A stretch of DNA of 64,000 nucleotides from Allgaiera indica. Lineage in GTDB: Bacteria; Pseudomonadota; Alphaproteobacteria; Rhodobacterales; Rhodobacteraceae. The notes under the pieces are model-generated. The model was not told the DNA's origin. It saw nothing but the letters and a program-made list of their open reading frames with translations, and made no database searches. Below are positions 37,872 through 47,491 of the stretch, in pieces. How positions within the stretch are numbered: the first letter of the stretch is position 1; every line of letters starts with the position of its first letter. The stretch is from contig NZ_FNOB01000002.1 of the NCBI RefSeq assembly GCF_900106675.1, positions 1 through 64,000 of the forward strand. The letters run 5' to 3'. The position numbers and the translations under genes were made by a program.

Positions 37872-37998
37872 TCGCGGGGGCTCTGCCCCCGCACCCCCGG
37901 AGTATTTGGACCAAGATGAAGGGCAAGACCGGGCCCTGTCGCTGCTTCATCTTGGCGAAAATACTCCACGGGGGTGCGGGGGTGTGAAACCCCCGCCG
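37872..37998. repeat. inverted pair of dispersed intergenic repeats (copies B and C)
   Basis: Two copies of the repeat seen at 34308 face each other: GGAGTATTTGGACCAAGATG around 37899-37918 and CTTCATCTTGGCGAAAATAC at 37945-37964, flanked by GC-rich arms. Together they form a large imperfect hairpin between icd and pepT. Confidence 0.7.
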
Positions 37999-38003
37999 CG
38001 ACT

Positions 38004-39239
38004 TCAGCCCACCGCGCGCCGCACCAGTGCCAGAGCCAGGTCTCTGGCGCGCGCCATGTCCTGGACCGAGATCCATTCCAGCGGGCCGTGGATGTTCTGC
38101 ATTCCGGTGAAGAGATTCGGACAGGGCACGCCGAATTCGGTCAGCCGAGAGCCGTCGGTGCCGCCACGGATCGGCTTCGAGACGGGCTCGACCCCGATCT
38201 CGCGCGCGGCCCCCTGCGCCAGGGTCACCGGGGTCATGTCATGCTCCAGCCAATAGCGCATGTTGCGGTACTGGGGACGAATCTCGCAGGTGATCTTGGC
38301 GCGCGGTTCGGTCGACTGCACCGCCGCGCAGACTTCGCGCAGAAGCCGACCCTTGGCCTCCAGCCCGGCGCGTTCGAAATCGCGCAGGATGAGGCGCAGG
38401 GTCATCCGGGCGGCATCGCCGAACATCTCGGTCGCATGCAGGAAGCCCGCGCGCCCCGCGGTGGTTTCCGGCGTCAGCGTCGCCTGCGGCAGGGTCTGGA
38501 CGATTTTCGATGCAAGGTGGATCGCGTTCACCAGCTTGCCCGTGGCATAGCCCGGATGGATCGACACGCCCTCGATAGTCACCTCGGCCGCATCGGCCGA
38601 GAATGTCTCGTATTCGATCTCGCCGACCGCGCCGCCATCGAACGTATAGGCGAAATCGGCCTTCAGGTCGCGCGGCAGATCCTTGCCGACGCCGCGGCCG
38701 ATCTCTTCGTCGGGGGTGAAGGCGATGCGGATCGGGCCGTGCGGGATTTCGGGGGTCTGGATCAGATGGCGCGCGGCGGTCATGATGATCGCGACCCCGG
38801 CCTTGTCGTCGGCACCCAGCAGCGTGGTGCCCGAGGCGGTGATGATGTCATGCCCCGTCTTCTGCGCCAGATAGGGGAAATCGGTGGGCGACAGCACCAG
38901 ATCGGGGGCGTCGGGGAAGGTGATATCGTCACCGTTCCAGCCCTGGATGACACGCGGACGCACACCGCGGGCGGTGAATTGCGGCGCGGTGTCGACATGG
39001 GCCAGAAGGCCGATCGTCGGCCCCGGCGCGGTACCGGGAATGGTGGCCAGCACAACGCCGTAATCGGTCAACTCCACCTCGGCCGCGCCGATCGCCGTCA
39101 ACTCGCGCTCCAGCATCCGCAGCAGGTCGAGCTGCACCTCGGTCGAGGGCGCGCCGGGGCTGTCGGCGTCGCTTTGCGTCTCGACCGCCGCGTAGCGCAT
39201 CAGCCGATCTTGCAGTTCCGCGTCGAATGTCTCCGCCAT
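38004..39239 (-). CDS. pepT: peptidase T (aminotripeptidase)
   Basis: 411 residues, M20B metallopeptidase. GLLAHVDTAPQF provides the first metal His and Asp, TTLLGADDKAGVAIIM the bridging Asp, AFTPDEEIGRG the catalytic Glu pair and RGGTDGSRLTEFGVPCPNLF the typical C-terminal motif. It cleaves the N-terminal residue of tripeptides in the cytoplasm. Length is normal. Divergent from typA with a ~165-bp spacer. Confidence 0.94.
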   Translation of the reverse strand: MAETFDAELQDRLMRYAAVETQSDADSPGAPSTEVQLDLLRMLERELTAIGAAEVELTDYGVVLATIPGTAPGPTIGLLAHVDTAPQFTARGVRPRVIQGWNGDDITFPDAPDLVLSPTDFPYLAQKTGHDIITASGTTLLGADDKAGVAIIMTAARHLIQTPEIPHGPIRIAFTPDEEIGRGVGKDLPRDLKADFAYTFDGGAVGEIEYETFSADAAEVTIEGVSIHPGYATGKLVNAIHLASKIVQTLPQATLTPETTAGRAGFLHATEMFGDAARMTLRLILRDFERAGLEAKGRLLREVCAAVQSTEPRAKITCEIRPQYRNMRYWLEHDMTPVTLAQGAAREIGVEPVSKPIRGGTDGSRLTEFGVPCPNLFTGMQNIHGPLEWISVQDMARARDLALALVRRAVG

Positions 39240-39403
39240 GGGGCCACCTCCTGTTTCACCGGCCGATGAAGGGCGCCCCGACGCGGCCGTGTCAAGGCCG
39301 CCGGGCCACAGCCGCGGGCACGGGGCGCAAAGACGCAGTGATGCCCTCTGGCCAAGCGGCGCTTTTGCCTGTATCGCGGCGGCGCAGCATTCAGGACGGA
39401 TCT

Positions 39404-41221
39404 ATGGACCTTCGCAATATCGCGATCATCGCGCATGTCGACCACGGCAAGACGACGCTGGTGGACGAGCTTCTGAAACAATCGGGCACCTACCGCGAAA
39501 ACCAGGCGGTGGCCGAGCGCGCGATGGATTCGAACGATATCGAACGCGAGCGCGGCATCACCATCCTCGCCAAGGCGACCTCGGTCGAATGGCAGGGCCA
39601 CCGCATCAACATCGTCGACACCCCCGGCCACGCCGATTTCGGCGGTGAGGTCGAGCGCATCCTGTCGATGGTCGATGGCGTGGTACTGCTGGTCGACGCG
39701 GCCGAGGGCCCGATGCCGCAGACCAAGTTCGTCACCGCGAAGGCGCTGGCGCTGGGGCTGCGTCCGATCGTGGTGCTCAACAAGGTCGACAAGCCCGATG
39801 CCGAACCCGACCGCGCGCTGGACGAGGTGTTCGATCTGTTCGCCAATCTCGGCGCCGACGACGCGCAGCTGGACTTTCCGCATCTCTACGCCTCGGGCCG
39901 GGCCGGCTGGGCCGATACCGAACTGGACGGGCCGCGAAAGGATCTGACGGCTCTGTTCGAACTGGTCCGGCACCACGTCCCCGCGCCGAAGCAGCTGGCG
40001 CAGCGCGATGAGCCCTTCCGGATGCTGGCGACTACGCTGTCGGCCGATCCGTTCCTCGGGCGGATCCTGACGGGCCGGGTCGAATCCGGCACGCTGAAGG
40101 CGGGCGAGACGATCAAGGCGCTTTCGCGCAAGGGCGAGCGGATCGAACAGTTCCGGGTCTCGAAGATCCTGGCCTTTCGCGGCCTTGGCCAGCAGCCGAT
40201 CGAGATGGCCGAAGCCGGCGACATCGTCACCATCGCAGGCATGGCCAAGGCCACCGTGGCCGACACCCTGTGCGCGCTGGAGGTCGACGAGGCGATCCCC
40301 GCTCAGCCGATCGACCCGCCCACCATCACCGTGACCTTCGGCATCAACGACAGCCCGCTGGCGGGCCGCGACGGATCCAAGGTGCAGTCGCGCGTGATCC
40401 GCGAGCGCCTGATGAAAGAGGCCGAACAGAACGTGGCGATCAAGATCGCCGACACCCCCGGCGGCGAGGCCTTCGAGGTTTCGGGCCGCGGCGAATTGCA
40501 GATGGGCGTGCTGATCGAGAACATGCGCCGCGAGGGGTTCGAATTGTCGATCTCCCGCCCCCGCGTCATCATGCGCGAGGAAAACGGCGAGCGGCTGGAG
40601 CCGATCGAAGAGGTCACCATCGACGTCGACGACGAGTTCACCGGCGCGGTGATCGAAAAGCTGACCGGCCCGCGCAAGGGCGACATGGTCGACATGCGCC
40701 CCGCCGGTGTCGGCAAGACCCGGATCGTGGCGCATGTACCGTCGCGCGGGCTGATCGGCTATCACGGCGAATTCCTGACCGACACCCGCGGCTCGGGCGT
40801 TCTGAACCGCATCTTCCACGGCTGGGCGCCGCACAAGGGCCCGATCCAGGGCCGCCGCCAGGGCGTGCTGATCTCGATGGAGAACGGCACCTCGGTGGCC
40901 TATGCGCTGTGGAACCTCGAGGAACGCGGCAAGCTGTTCATTGGCCCGCAGGAACCGATCTACGAGGGCATGGTCATCGGCGAGCACAGCCGCGACAATG
41001 ACCTTGAGGTGAACCCGCTGAAGGGCAAGAAGCTGACCAACGTGCGCGCCTCGGGCACGGATGAAGCCGTGCGCCTGACCCCCGCCACGCGGATGAGCCT
41101 GGAAGAGGCGATCGCCTATATCGACGATGACGAGCTGGTCGAGGTGACGCCCAAGGCGATCCGCCTGCGCAAGCGCCATCTCGATCCGCACGAGCGCAAA
41201 CGCGCCGCCCGCGCGGGCTGA
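39404..41221 (+). CDS. typA: ribosome-associated GTPase TypA/BipA
   Basis: 605 residues from ATG 39404 (CAGGACGGA upstream; longer in-frame starts give a non-conserved N-terminus). G motifs: [15 protein letters not shown] (G1), ERGITI (G2), [13 protein letters not shown] (G3), NKVDKPDA (G4). The C-terminal half includes the BipA region [20 protein letters not shown]. It is a translational GTPase needed for ribosome assembly and stress adaptation. Confidence 0.95.
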   Translation: MDLRNIAIIAHVDHGKTTLVDELLKQSGTYRENQAVAERAMDSNDIERERGITILAKATSVEWQGHRINIVDTPGHADFGGEVERILSMVDGVVLLVDAAEGPMPQTKFVTAKALALGLRPIVVLNKVDKPDAEPDRALDEVFDLFANLGADDAQLDFPHLYASGRAGWADTELDGPRKDLTALFELVRHHVPAPKQLAQRDEPFRMLATTLSADPFLGRILTGRVESGTLKAGETIKALSRKGERIEQFRVSKILAFRGLGQQPIEMAEAGDIVTIAGMAKATVADTLCALEVDEAIPAQPIDPPTITVTFGINDSPLAGRDGSKVQSRVIRERLMKEAEQNVAIKIADTPGGEAFEVSGRGELQMGVLIENMRREGFELSISRPRVIMREENGERLEPIEEVTIDVDDEFTGAVIEKLTGPRKGDMVDMRPAGVGKTRIVAHVPSRGLIGYHGEFLTDTRGSGVLNRIFHGWAPHKGPIQGRRQGVLISMENGTSVAYALWNLEERGKLFIGPQEPIYEGMVIGEHSRDNDLEVNPLKGKKLTNVRASGTDEAVRLTPATRMSLEEAIAYIDDDELVEVTPKAIRLRKRHLDPHERKRAARAG

Positions 41222-41652
41222 ACGCCCCGCGCGGGCCCCGGTACGGATATCCGCCACCGGACCGCGGCGTTGCAAGGCCCCGGCGCGCCATCGCCCGGCG
41301 CGCCGGGTTCACTCGTACTTGAGGCACAAGTCTTGGAAATTCGGACCTGGAAGCCGCCCAGGGCGGTTTCCGCGACCTTGAACACTCATATCGGGCAAGC
41401 CCACCGAAGGGGGCATCGAACACGCCCGCCTTCATTCTACAGCATCAGCGGTGGAATTCGCCCACAACCACAACACGAATTCATGATCTGTCCGGGGTCA
41501 GGCCCGCGGGCCGATCGCTTCGGCTTTCGGGGTCTCGCCCCCGGCTGGTCGCGCGGGGGCGGGCGGGCATCCGAACCTTGCCGCGGGGCGAACGGATGAC
41601 GCAAAGCCCGCGCCATGCCGATCAAGCCCGGGACGGGGCGTATCCGGACGGG
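41222..41652. other. 431-bp intergenic stretch
   Basis: No convincing reading frame, repeat or regulatory site is visible between typA and the Arr-like gene. Base composition is less GC-rich in the middle than the neighbouring genes, hinting at an old gene remnant. Confidence 0.3.
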
Positions 41653-42138
41653 TCAGTCGATGATATTGCCGCCTGCCGCCTTCAAGCGGGCGACGTTGTC
41701 CTTCATCTGGCGCAGCCGCCCGGGCCTGTACCCGCACCAATGCACGACCTCGGCAATGACACGCAGCGGATCGCGAGACCGGAAGGACAGAGTTGGATTA
41801 CCTGGGATTTTCCCGTCCGTCACATTCGGTTGGTCCACGATCGGCCCGGTCGGCTCGACAACATTGATCCGTTCCCGGCGATTGCCGACGGCCAGCTCGG
41901 CGCCCCAGATCGCGGCGTCCAGGGTGCCCGTGCAACACACCCACGACAGCGGCCCTGCCCCGGTGAAGTTGGATCGGTGGCCGATGAGGATCAGGTCTCC
42001 GGGTTTCAGATCGGCCCGGGTTCCATGCAAGAAGGATTGCGAAAACACGTTGGCGGCGGGGACGCGGCGGACATGGGCCGGGGGCTCCTTCGGGGGATTC
42101 GACGGCCGATTCGATGGCATGCCCCAGGGGTGCGGCAA
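41653..42138 (-). CDS. Arr-like (rifamycin ADP-ribosyltransferase family) protein, probably inactive
   Basis: 161 residues; the first ~35 are not conserved and the start is uncertain. From residue ~36 the sequence follows the Arr fold: FLHGTRADLKPGDLILIGHR, TLDAAIWGAELA, INVVEPTGPI and GNPTLSFRSRDPLRV. Arr enzymes ADP-ribosylate rifampicin using NAD+. The catalytic His (HGT) is kept. However, the aromatic position in the usual xYFT segment reads VCCT here, and the usual DDPN reads DQPN, so residues I remember as catalytic Tyr and Asp are replaced. It may be non-functional for rifamycin or have another activity. No neighbour suggests a pathway. Confidence 0.65.
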   Translation of the reverse strand: MPHPWGMPSNRPSNPPKEPPAHVRRVPAANVFSQSFLHGTRADLKPGDLILIGHRSNFTGAGPLSWVCCTGTLDAAIWGAELAVGNRRERINVVEPTGPIVDQPNVTDGKIPGNPTLSFRSRDPLRVIAEVVHWCGYRPGRLRQMKDNVARLKAAGGNIID

Positions 42139-42308
42139 GCCCCGCCTAGGGATAGATAATGGTCATGGCGGGCGCGGTGGCCTGCTCTCAACCGACATCA
42201 GGGCAAACAACCCTTGGCCCCGGCGGCAGCTGCGCATGGTGGCCCTGCCCCGGCGCCGGGCCCCGCCCCCGCGTGGCCCCGCGCCTGGGGGCGGTTCAGG
42301 ACCGACCG

Positions 42309-43124
42309 TCAGGCCTTGCCCGGATAATCGGCATCCAGAACGAATGGATAGGGTCCCTCGTACCGCTCGACATAGACCTGATGGCTGACGATCTGGCCCT
42401 CGACCAGCGCGTGCACCAGAAAGGCGGGTGGCTCCATCGCGAAAAGCGCGGGGCTTTCCTCGGTCAGGTCGAACTGCACCTGATGCGCGACCGAGGGCGC
42501 GATCTGCGCCAGCGTGCCGGCGAACAGCGCCTGAACCGGACGGTGATGGTGACCGCAGCAGATCCGCGCCACCTGGGGGTTGGCCGCGACGATCTGGGCC
42601 AGGCGCTCGCGCCCGTCGCGCAGGGCGATGCGGTCCATGTGGCGGATGCCGCAATCGAAGGGCGGATGGTGCATGAAGATCAACGTCGGCGCGTCGGGCC
42701 GTGCCGACAGAGCGGCCTCTAGCGCGTCAAGCCGGGTGTCGCAAAGCGCCCCGTGCGAGGCGCCGGGCACGACGGTGTCGAGGCCGATGATCCGCAGCGG
42801 CCCCAGATCACGGGTGAAGCCGATGAAGCCGTCGCCATCGGGGGCCTCGGGAAAGGCGGCAAGCAGCGCCTCGCGCCGGTCATGATTGCCGGGGATCAGC
42901 GCGCAGGGGATCGGCAGGCGGGCCAGCAGTCGGGTCAGCTCTTCATATTCCTCGGGCAGGCCGCAATCGGTCAGGTCGCCGGAAATGACCACAAGGTCGG
43001 GCGGGGGATCGAGCGCGCGCAACGCCTCGACCGCGCGGGCGGCCAGGGTGTTGGTTTCCGAGACGCGATAGGCCGGCTTCCCGGCGGGGCGCAGGTGCAG
43101 GTCGGTGATCTGGGCGATGATCAT
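42309..43124 (-). CDS. metallophosphodiesterase, GpdQ/CpdA-like
   Basis: 271 residues of the calcineurin-like superfamily: AQITDLHL (DxH), VVISGDLTDCG (GDxxD), LIPGNHDRRE (GNHD), FMHHPPFDCG and CCGHHHRPVQ (GHxH). These are the metal ligands of class III cyclic-nucleotide / glycerophosphodiesterases. It is the last gene of an ABC transporter operon of glycerol-phosphate/sugar type, so a role as glycerophosphodiesterase on imported substrate is likely. A hairpin terminator stands between it and the binding-protein gene, probably lowering its expression. Confidence 0.82.
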   Translation of the reverse strand: MIIAQITDLHLRPAGKPAYRVSETNTLAARAVEALRALDPPPDLVVISGDLTDCGLPEEYEELTRLLARLPIPCALIPGNHDRREALLAAFPEAPDGDGFIGFTRDLGPLRIIGLDTVVPGASHGALCDTRLDALEAALSARPDAPTLIFMHHPPFDCGIRHMDRIALRDGRERLAQIVAANPQVARICCGHHHRPVQALFAGTLAQIAPSVAHQVQFDLTEESPALFAMEPPAFLVHALVEGQIVSHQVYVERYEGPYPFVLDADYPGKA

Positions 43125-43138
43125 GGCAAACTCCGGAA

Positions 43139-43171
43139 GAAAACGGCCCGCCCCGGATCGGGGGCGGGCCG
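43139..43171 (-). terminator. terminator/attenuator between binding protein and phosphodiesterase genes
   Basis: CGGCCCGCCCC (43144-43154) pairs with GGGGCGGGCCG (43161-43171), followed on the minus strand by TTTTC. It lies inside the operon and may attenuate transcription. Confidence 0.7.
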
Positions 43172-43189
43172 AAGGTTTTGGTTCAAGCC

Positions 43190-44509
43190 TCAGTTCGGCA
43201 GCTTCAGCGCGGTCTGCGCGACATAGGGCGCCATCAGCTGATCGGCCTTGGCCTGCGCGGCCTTCACCGCCTTTTCGGGCGTTTCATTGCCCGACAGCAC
43301 CGCCTGCACCTGATCCTCCAGCGCCTTGCGCACGGCCACGGTGTTGTAGGTCGCAAACCACGGATGGGCATAGGCCAACTGCTTCAGCGCCACCTGCGCA
43401 TTGGGGTGCTGGGCCATGAAATCCTTCATCTCGGGCAGGTCATAGGCCCCCTTGTTGGGCGCGAAATAGCCTGTGAAGCGGCTCCATTCGCCCGCGACCT
43501 TGGGGCTGGTCAGCCATTTGATCAGGGTCCAGGCGGCCTCTTGCTTGGCCGGGCTCAACCCTTTCGGCATCATCAACGAGGCCCCGCCGATCGCCACCGC
43601 GTGACGCAGGTGCCCCGGCAGGAAGGCGACGCGGAAATTGTCCTTCATGTTGTCGCGCACGAAGGACAGCGCCCCGGTCGACAGCACCACCATCGCCGCC
43701 TTGCCGGCGAAGAAAGAGGTCGAGACGTCCTTGGCGTTGGTCACGCCCTGGGGCATCACCTTGTCCTTGAACACCAGGTTGTGCATGAAGCGCACCGCAC
43801 CCAGCATCGAGGGCTGATCGTAATAGACCTCGCCGCCGAAATCGGTGTTGTAGTATTGGCCGCCGTTCGACATATCCAGCGCCGAGACGATCCAGCCCAG
43901 ATAGTCGTAATTGCCCGGCATCATCAGGCCGTAGCGGCTGACGCTGTTGCCGTCGCGCTTGGTCAGCTTCTTCGCATCGGCGGCCCATTCGGCCCAGGTC
44001 TGCGGCGGGTTGTCGGGGTTCAGCCCGGCCTCCTTGAACGCCTTGACGTTGAGGTACAGCAGCGGCGTCGAGTTCTGGAACGGTACCGCCCAGACATGGC
44101 CCGCGAACTGGGCATTGCCGTGCAGCGCCGGCCAGAACTGGTTCATGAAACGCGCGTCGGTCATGCCGTCGGCCTTGATCATCGGATCAAGCGGCTGGAT
44201 TTCATTGTTGATCTGGTATTCGAGGATGAAGTTCGCCGACATGATGACCGCAGCCGGCGGGTTGCCGGCGCGGATCGCGGCGCGGGTCTTGAGGTTGGTC
44301 TCGTCATAGCTGCCGGTGTAGACTGCGGTCGCATCGATGTCGGGATGGGCCTTGTTGAAGGCCTCCATCAGCGACTTCATCTTGTTGGCCAGCTTGCCCT
44401 GCACGGGCACCGGGAAATACAGCTCGATATTGGTCGCGGCCGCCTGGGCCATCTGCCCGACGCCCAGCGCAAGCGCGCCCGCCGCGGCCAGGGATTTCCA
44501 ATGGATCAT
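43190..44509 (-). CDS. ABC transporter periplasmic substrate-binding protein (UgpB-like)
   Basis: 439 residues with a signal peptide (MIHWKSLAAAGALALGVGQM, cleavage after AQA). IELYFPVPVQGKLANKMKSL, AVYTGSYDET, AGNPPAAVIMSANF and AVPFQNSTPLLYLN place it in the extracellular solute-binding protein family 1, nearest in feel to UgpB (glycerol-3-phosphate). It is paralogous to the binding protein at 56269. Substrate inferred only from context with the phosphodiesterase. Confidence 0.85.
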   Translation of the reverse strand: MIHWKSLAAAGALALGVGQMAQAAATNIELYFPVPVQGKLANKMKSLMEAFNKAHPDIDATAVYTGSYDETNLKTRAAIRAGNPPAAVIMSANFILEYQINNEIQPLDPMIKADGMTDARFMNQFWPALHGNAQFAGHVWAVPFQNSTPLLYLNVKAFKEAGLNPDNPPQTWAEWAADAKKLTKRDGNSVSRYGLMMPGNYDYLGWIVSALDMSNGGQYYNTDFGGEVYYDQPSMLGAVRFMHNLVFKDKVMPQGVTNAKDVSTSFFAGKAAMVVLSTGALSFVRDNMKDNFRVAFLPGHLRHAVAIGGASLMMPKGLSPAKQEAAWTLIKWLTSPKVAGEWSRFTGYFAPNKGAYDLPEMKDFMAQHPNAQVALKQLAYAHPWFATYNTVAVRKALEDQVQAVLSGNETPEKAVKAAQAKADQLMAPYVAQTALKLPN

Positions 44510-44519
44510 GTCGTCGCTC

Positions 44520-45356
44520 CTATTTGACGCCTGAGAAAAGGAAGGAATTCACGAACTGGCGCTGGAACAGCGCGAAGGCGATCATCAGCGGCGCGGCGAC
44601 CAGGAAGGTGCCGGCGGCGATCACGCCCCATTGGCTGCCGCCCTCGGCGCCCTGGGTGAAGCTTGCCAGCCCCACCGTCAGCGTCTGGTGCGACGGCTTC
44701 GAGATCACCATCAGCGGCCACAGGAATTCGTTCCAATGGGCACTGACCGAGACGATGGCGAAGGCCACCATGCCGGGCCGGGCCAGCGGGATCAGCACCC
44801 GCCAGATCACCTGGCGCCAGTTCGCGCCCTCGACCAGCGCGGCCTCTTCGAAGTCGCGTGGGATGGTGCGGAAGCACTGGCGCATCAGGAAGGTGCCGAA
44901 GGCCGAGGCGAAATAGGGCGCCATGACGCCGGGCAGCGTGTCGTAAAGGCCAAGATGGGTGATGGTGACGAGGTTCGGCACGATCAGCACCACGGGCACG
45001 ATCATAAGCTGCAACAGGAAGGCGTAGAACAGCACCCCCTGCCCCGGGAATTTCAGCCGCGCGAAGGCAAAGCCGGCCAGCGTGACGGTGACCAGCTGCA
45101 CCGCCAGAATGCCGACGCAGACGATCACCGTGTTCAGGTAAAGCCGCGCGAAATCGGCGCTTTGCAGCGCGTCGCGGAAATTCGCCAGCGTCGGGCGGAA
45201 ATCGGGCCAGAGCGCGGCCATGTTCAGCGCGTCGCCGCTGTCGGGCCGGAAGGCCGCGATGATCATCCACAACAGCGGCGTCGACCACACCAGCGCCACG
45301 CCGCCCAACAGCGCGATGGCCAGATAGCGGCCCTCTTGCAGCGGATCAGCTTTCAT
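44520..45356 (-). CDS. ABC transporter permease (UgpE/MalG-like)
   Basis: 278 residues, about six membrane helices. The ATPase-coupling EAA loop is EEAALVEGANWRQVIWRVLI PLARPG (broken here for length), and VSAHWNEFLWPLMV is typical of MalG/UgpE-type permeases. It overlaps the upstream permease gene by 11 bases and is followed by the binding-protein gene. Confidence 0.88.
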   Translation of the reverse strand: MKADPLQEGRYLAIALLGGVALVWSTPLLWMIIAAFRPDSGDALNMAALWPDFRPTLANFRDALQSADFARLYLNTVIVCVGILAVQLVTVTLAGFAFARLKFPGQGVLFYAFLLQLMIVPVVLIVPNLVTITHLGLYDTLPGVMAPYFASAFGTFLMRQCFRTIPRDFEEAALVEGANWRQVIWRVLIPLARPGMVAFAIVSVSAHWNEFLWPLMVISKPSHQTLTVGLASFTQGAEGGSQWGVIAAGTFLVAAPLMIAFALFQRQFVNSFLFSGVK

Positions 45357-46278
45357 AATGCGCGCCCCGTTCCAGCGATTTCAACGAGATCACCGACAGC
45401 GCCAGCAGCATCGCCAGCGTCACCACCGTGGCGGCGGCGGCCAGCCCGTAATCGTAGTTCTGATGCGCCTGCTGATAGATGTAGTAGAGCAGCAGATTGG
45501 TGCTGTTCGACGGCCCGCCCTGGGTCAGCAGCACGACATGGTCGATCTGGGTGACCGAATTGATCAGCGCGATGACGAAGACGAAGGCCAGCGTCGGCCC
45601 CAGAAGCGGCAGCGTGATCCGCCGGAACCGCGCCAGCGGCCCCGCGCCTTCCATCCGCGCGGCCTCGTACAGGTCTTCGGGGATCGCCTGCAGCCCGGCC
45701 AGGAAGAACAGCATGTAATAGCCCGCGTTCTTCCACACCGTCAGCCCGATCAGCGACCACAGCGCGATCGAAGGATCCCCCAGCCAGTTGGTCTGCGACG
45801 CGCCCAGCTTCGCGAGGTAATAGTCCAGCAGCCCGACCCCGGGCAGGAAGACGAAGCTGAACAGCGCCGCCGCCGCCACCAGCGGGATCAGCACCGGAAA
45901 GAACACCACCCCGCGCAACAGGGTGTTCAGCCCGGTGGCTTCCTGCAACCCCACCGCCAGCGCCAGTGCCAGCGCCACCGCCGGCACGATCGTGCCCGCC
46001 GCGTAGACGGCATTGTTGAGCGCCGCCTGCCGGAACGCCGGATCGGCGAAGAGGCGCTGGAAATTGCCAAGGCCAAAGGTGGTCTGCGTCGAGCCAAAGC
46101 TTTGGATGCTCAGCGACTGGATCACCGACTGCAGCATCGGCCAGTAGGTGAAGAGCAGCAGGAAAACCAGCGATGGCGCCAGCAGCGCCAGCGCGGGAAA
46201 CAGCCTGCCGCGCGCCGCGCGGGCCTTGGGCCGCCGCACCGGCACGATCGTGTCATGCGTCGTCAGAACGTCGGTCAT
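45346..46278 (-). CDS. ABC transporter permease (UgpA/MalF-like)
   Basis: 310 residues with a ~30-residue cytoplasmic N-terminus and about six helices. The EAA loop is DLYEAARMEGAGPLARFRRI and the C-terminal DHVVLLTQGGPSNSTNLLLY is characteristic of UgpA-type permeases. First gene of the minus-strand ABC operon; the ATPase gene is divergent, 196 bases away. Confidence 0.88.
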   Translation of the reverse strand: MTDVLTTHDTIVPVRRPKARAARGRLFPALALLAPSLVFLLLFTYWPMLQSVIQSLSIQSFGSTQTTFGLGNFQRLFADPAFRQAALNNAVYAAGTIVPAVALALALAVGLQEATGLNTLLRGVVFFPVLIPLVAAAALFSFVFLPGVGLLDYYLAKLGASQTNWLGDPSIALWSLIGLTVWKNAGYYMLFFLAGLQAIPEDLYEAARMEGAGPLARFRRITLPLLGPTLAFVFVIALINSVTQIDHVVLLTQGGPSNSTNLLLYYIYQQAHQNYDYGLAAAATVVTLAMLLALSVISLKSLERGAHYES

Positions 46279-46474
46279 CGGTCCCCCTCAAGGCGCCGGC
46301 CCGGACCCTGATCGATCCGGGCGCGCCCCTGACCAACATCGCCTAGCAGCCGTCCGTGACAGAAACGCCGAGATCTGGTGAAGCTTTTCCGACAGGCGGG
46401 TGACGGTGGCGTCGGCAAACCGTCATTCGAATGTCGCCTTCATCCTCTATGAGCGCCCCATGATGGAGGCGCGA

Positions 46475-47491
46475 ATGGCGGACCTGACCCTTGACGGCGT
46501 GCGGAAATCCTTTGGCGACATGCCGGTGCTGCAATCGCTGGACCTGGCGGTGCCCGATGGCGGCTTTTGCGTCGTCGTCGGCCCCTCGGGCTGCGGAAAA
46601 TCGACGCTGCTGCGGCTGGTGGCGGGCCTGGAGATGGCCGATGCCGGTCACATCCTGATCGGCGGGCGCGACGTGACGCGGCAGCCGCCGAAGGCGCGCA
46701 GCGCGGCGATGGTGTTCCAGTACTACGCGCTGCTGCCGCATCTCAGCGTGGCGCGCAACATCGCCTTCGGGATGGAGATCCGCGGCACCCCGCGCGCCGA
46801 GATCACCGCCCGCGTGGCCGACACCGCCCGCATCCTTCGGCTCGAGTCGCTGCTTGACCGCAAGCCGCGCCAATTGTCGGGCGGCCAGCGCCAGCGCGTC
46901 GCGATGGGCCGCGCCATCGTGCGCGACCCGCAGGTGTTTCTGTTCGACGAACCGCTTTCCAATCTCGACGCGCAGCTGCGCGCCGAGATGCGCGCCGAGA
47001 TCAAGGCCCTGCATGGTCGCCTGGGCGCCACCGCGCTCTATGTCACGCACGACCAGATCGAGGCGATGACGATGGGCGACATCCTGGTGGTGCTGAACGC
47101 CGGTCGGGTGGAACAGATCGGCCCGCCCGAAGAGATCTACCGCTGCCCCGCCTCGACCTTCGTCGCCCGTTTCATCGGCGCGCCGCCGATGAACCTGATC
47201 CCGCGCGCCACGGCGGGGGCGCTCGCCGCCACAACGCCCGCGTGCGGCGAAACGCTTGGCATCCGCCCCGAGCATCTGGAACTTGCCCCCGGCGCCGGCG
47301 TCGAGGCCACCGCCCGGCGGATCGAGCTGCATGGCGCGGATACCTTCGTCCAGGCCACGACCGCCGAGGGGGTAGAGCTTACGATCCGCCTGCCCGCAGG
47401 CAACGGCGTGCGCCCGGGGGATCGCCTTCCCCTGCTTGCCCGCCCCATGCATCTTCACCATTTCGGCCCGGACGGACGCCGCGTGGCTTAA
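46475..47491 (+). CDS. ABC transporter ATPase (UgpC/MalK-like)
   Basis: 338 residues from ATG 46475 (GATGGAGG upstream). Walker A GPSGCGKST, Q-loop VFQYYALLPHL, signature LSGGQRQRVAMGR, Walker B VFLFDEPLSNLD and H-loop VTHDQ are intact. A C-terminal TOBE-like domain is present. It is transcribed divergently from its permeases. The stop overlaps that of the convergent CBS gene. Confidence 0.9.
   Translation: MADLTLDGVRKSFGDMPVLQSLDLAVPDGGFCVVVGPSGCGKSTLLRLVAGLEMADAGHILIGGRDVTRQPPKARSAAMVFQYYALLPHLSVARNIAFGMEIRGTPRAEITARVADTARILRLESLLDRKPRQLSGGQRQRVAMGRAIVRDPQVFLFDEPLSNLDAQLRAEMRAEIKALHGRLGATALYVTHDQIEAMTMGDILVVLNAGRVEQIGPPEEIYRCPASTFVARFIGAPPMNLIPRATAGALAATTPACGETLGIRPEHLELAPGAGVEATARRIELHGADTFVQATTAEGVELTIRLPAGNGVRPGDRLPLLARPMHLHHFGPDGRRVA

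Noticed and set aside
46279-46474. PhoB box between the divergent ABC permease and ATPase genes
   Set aside because: A single CTGTCAC is present on the minus strand but the second half-site at 11-base spacing is missing.
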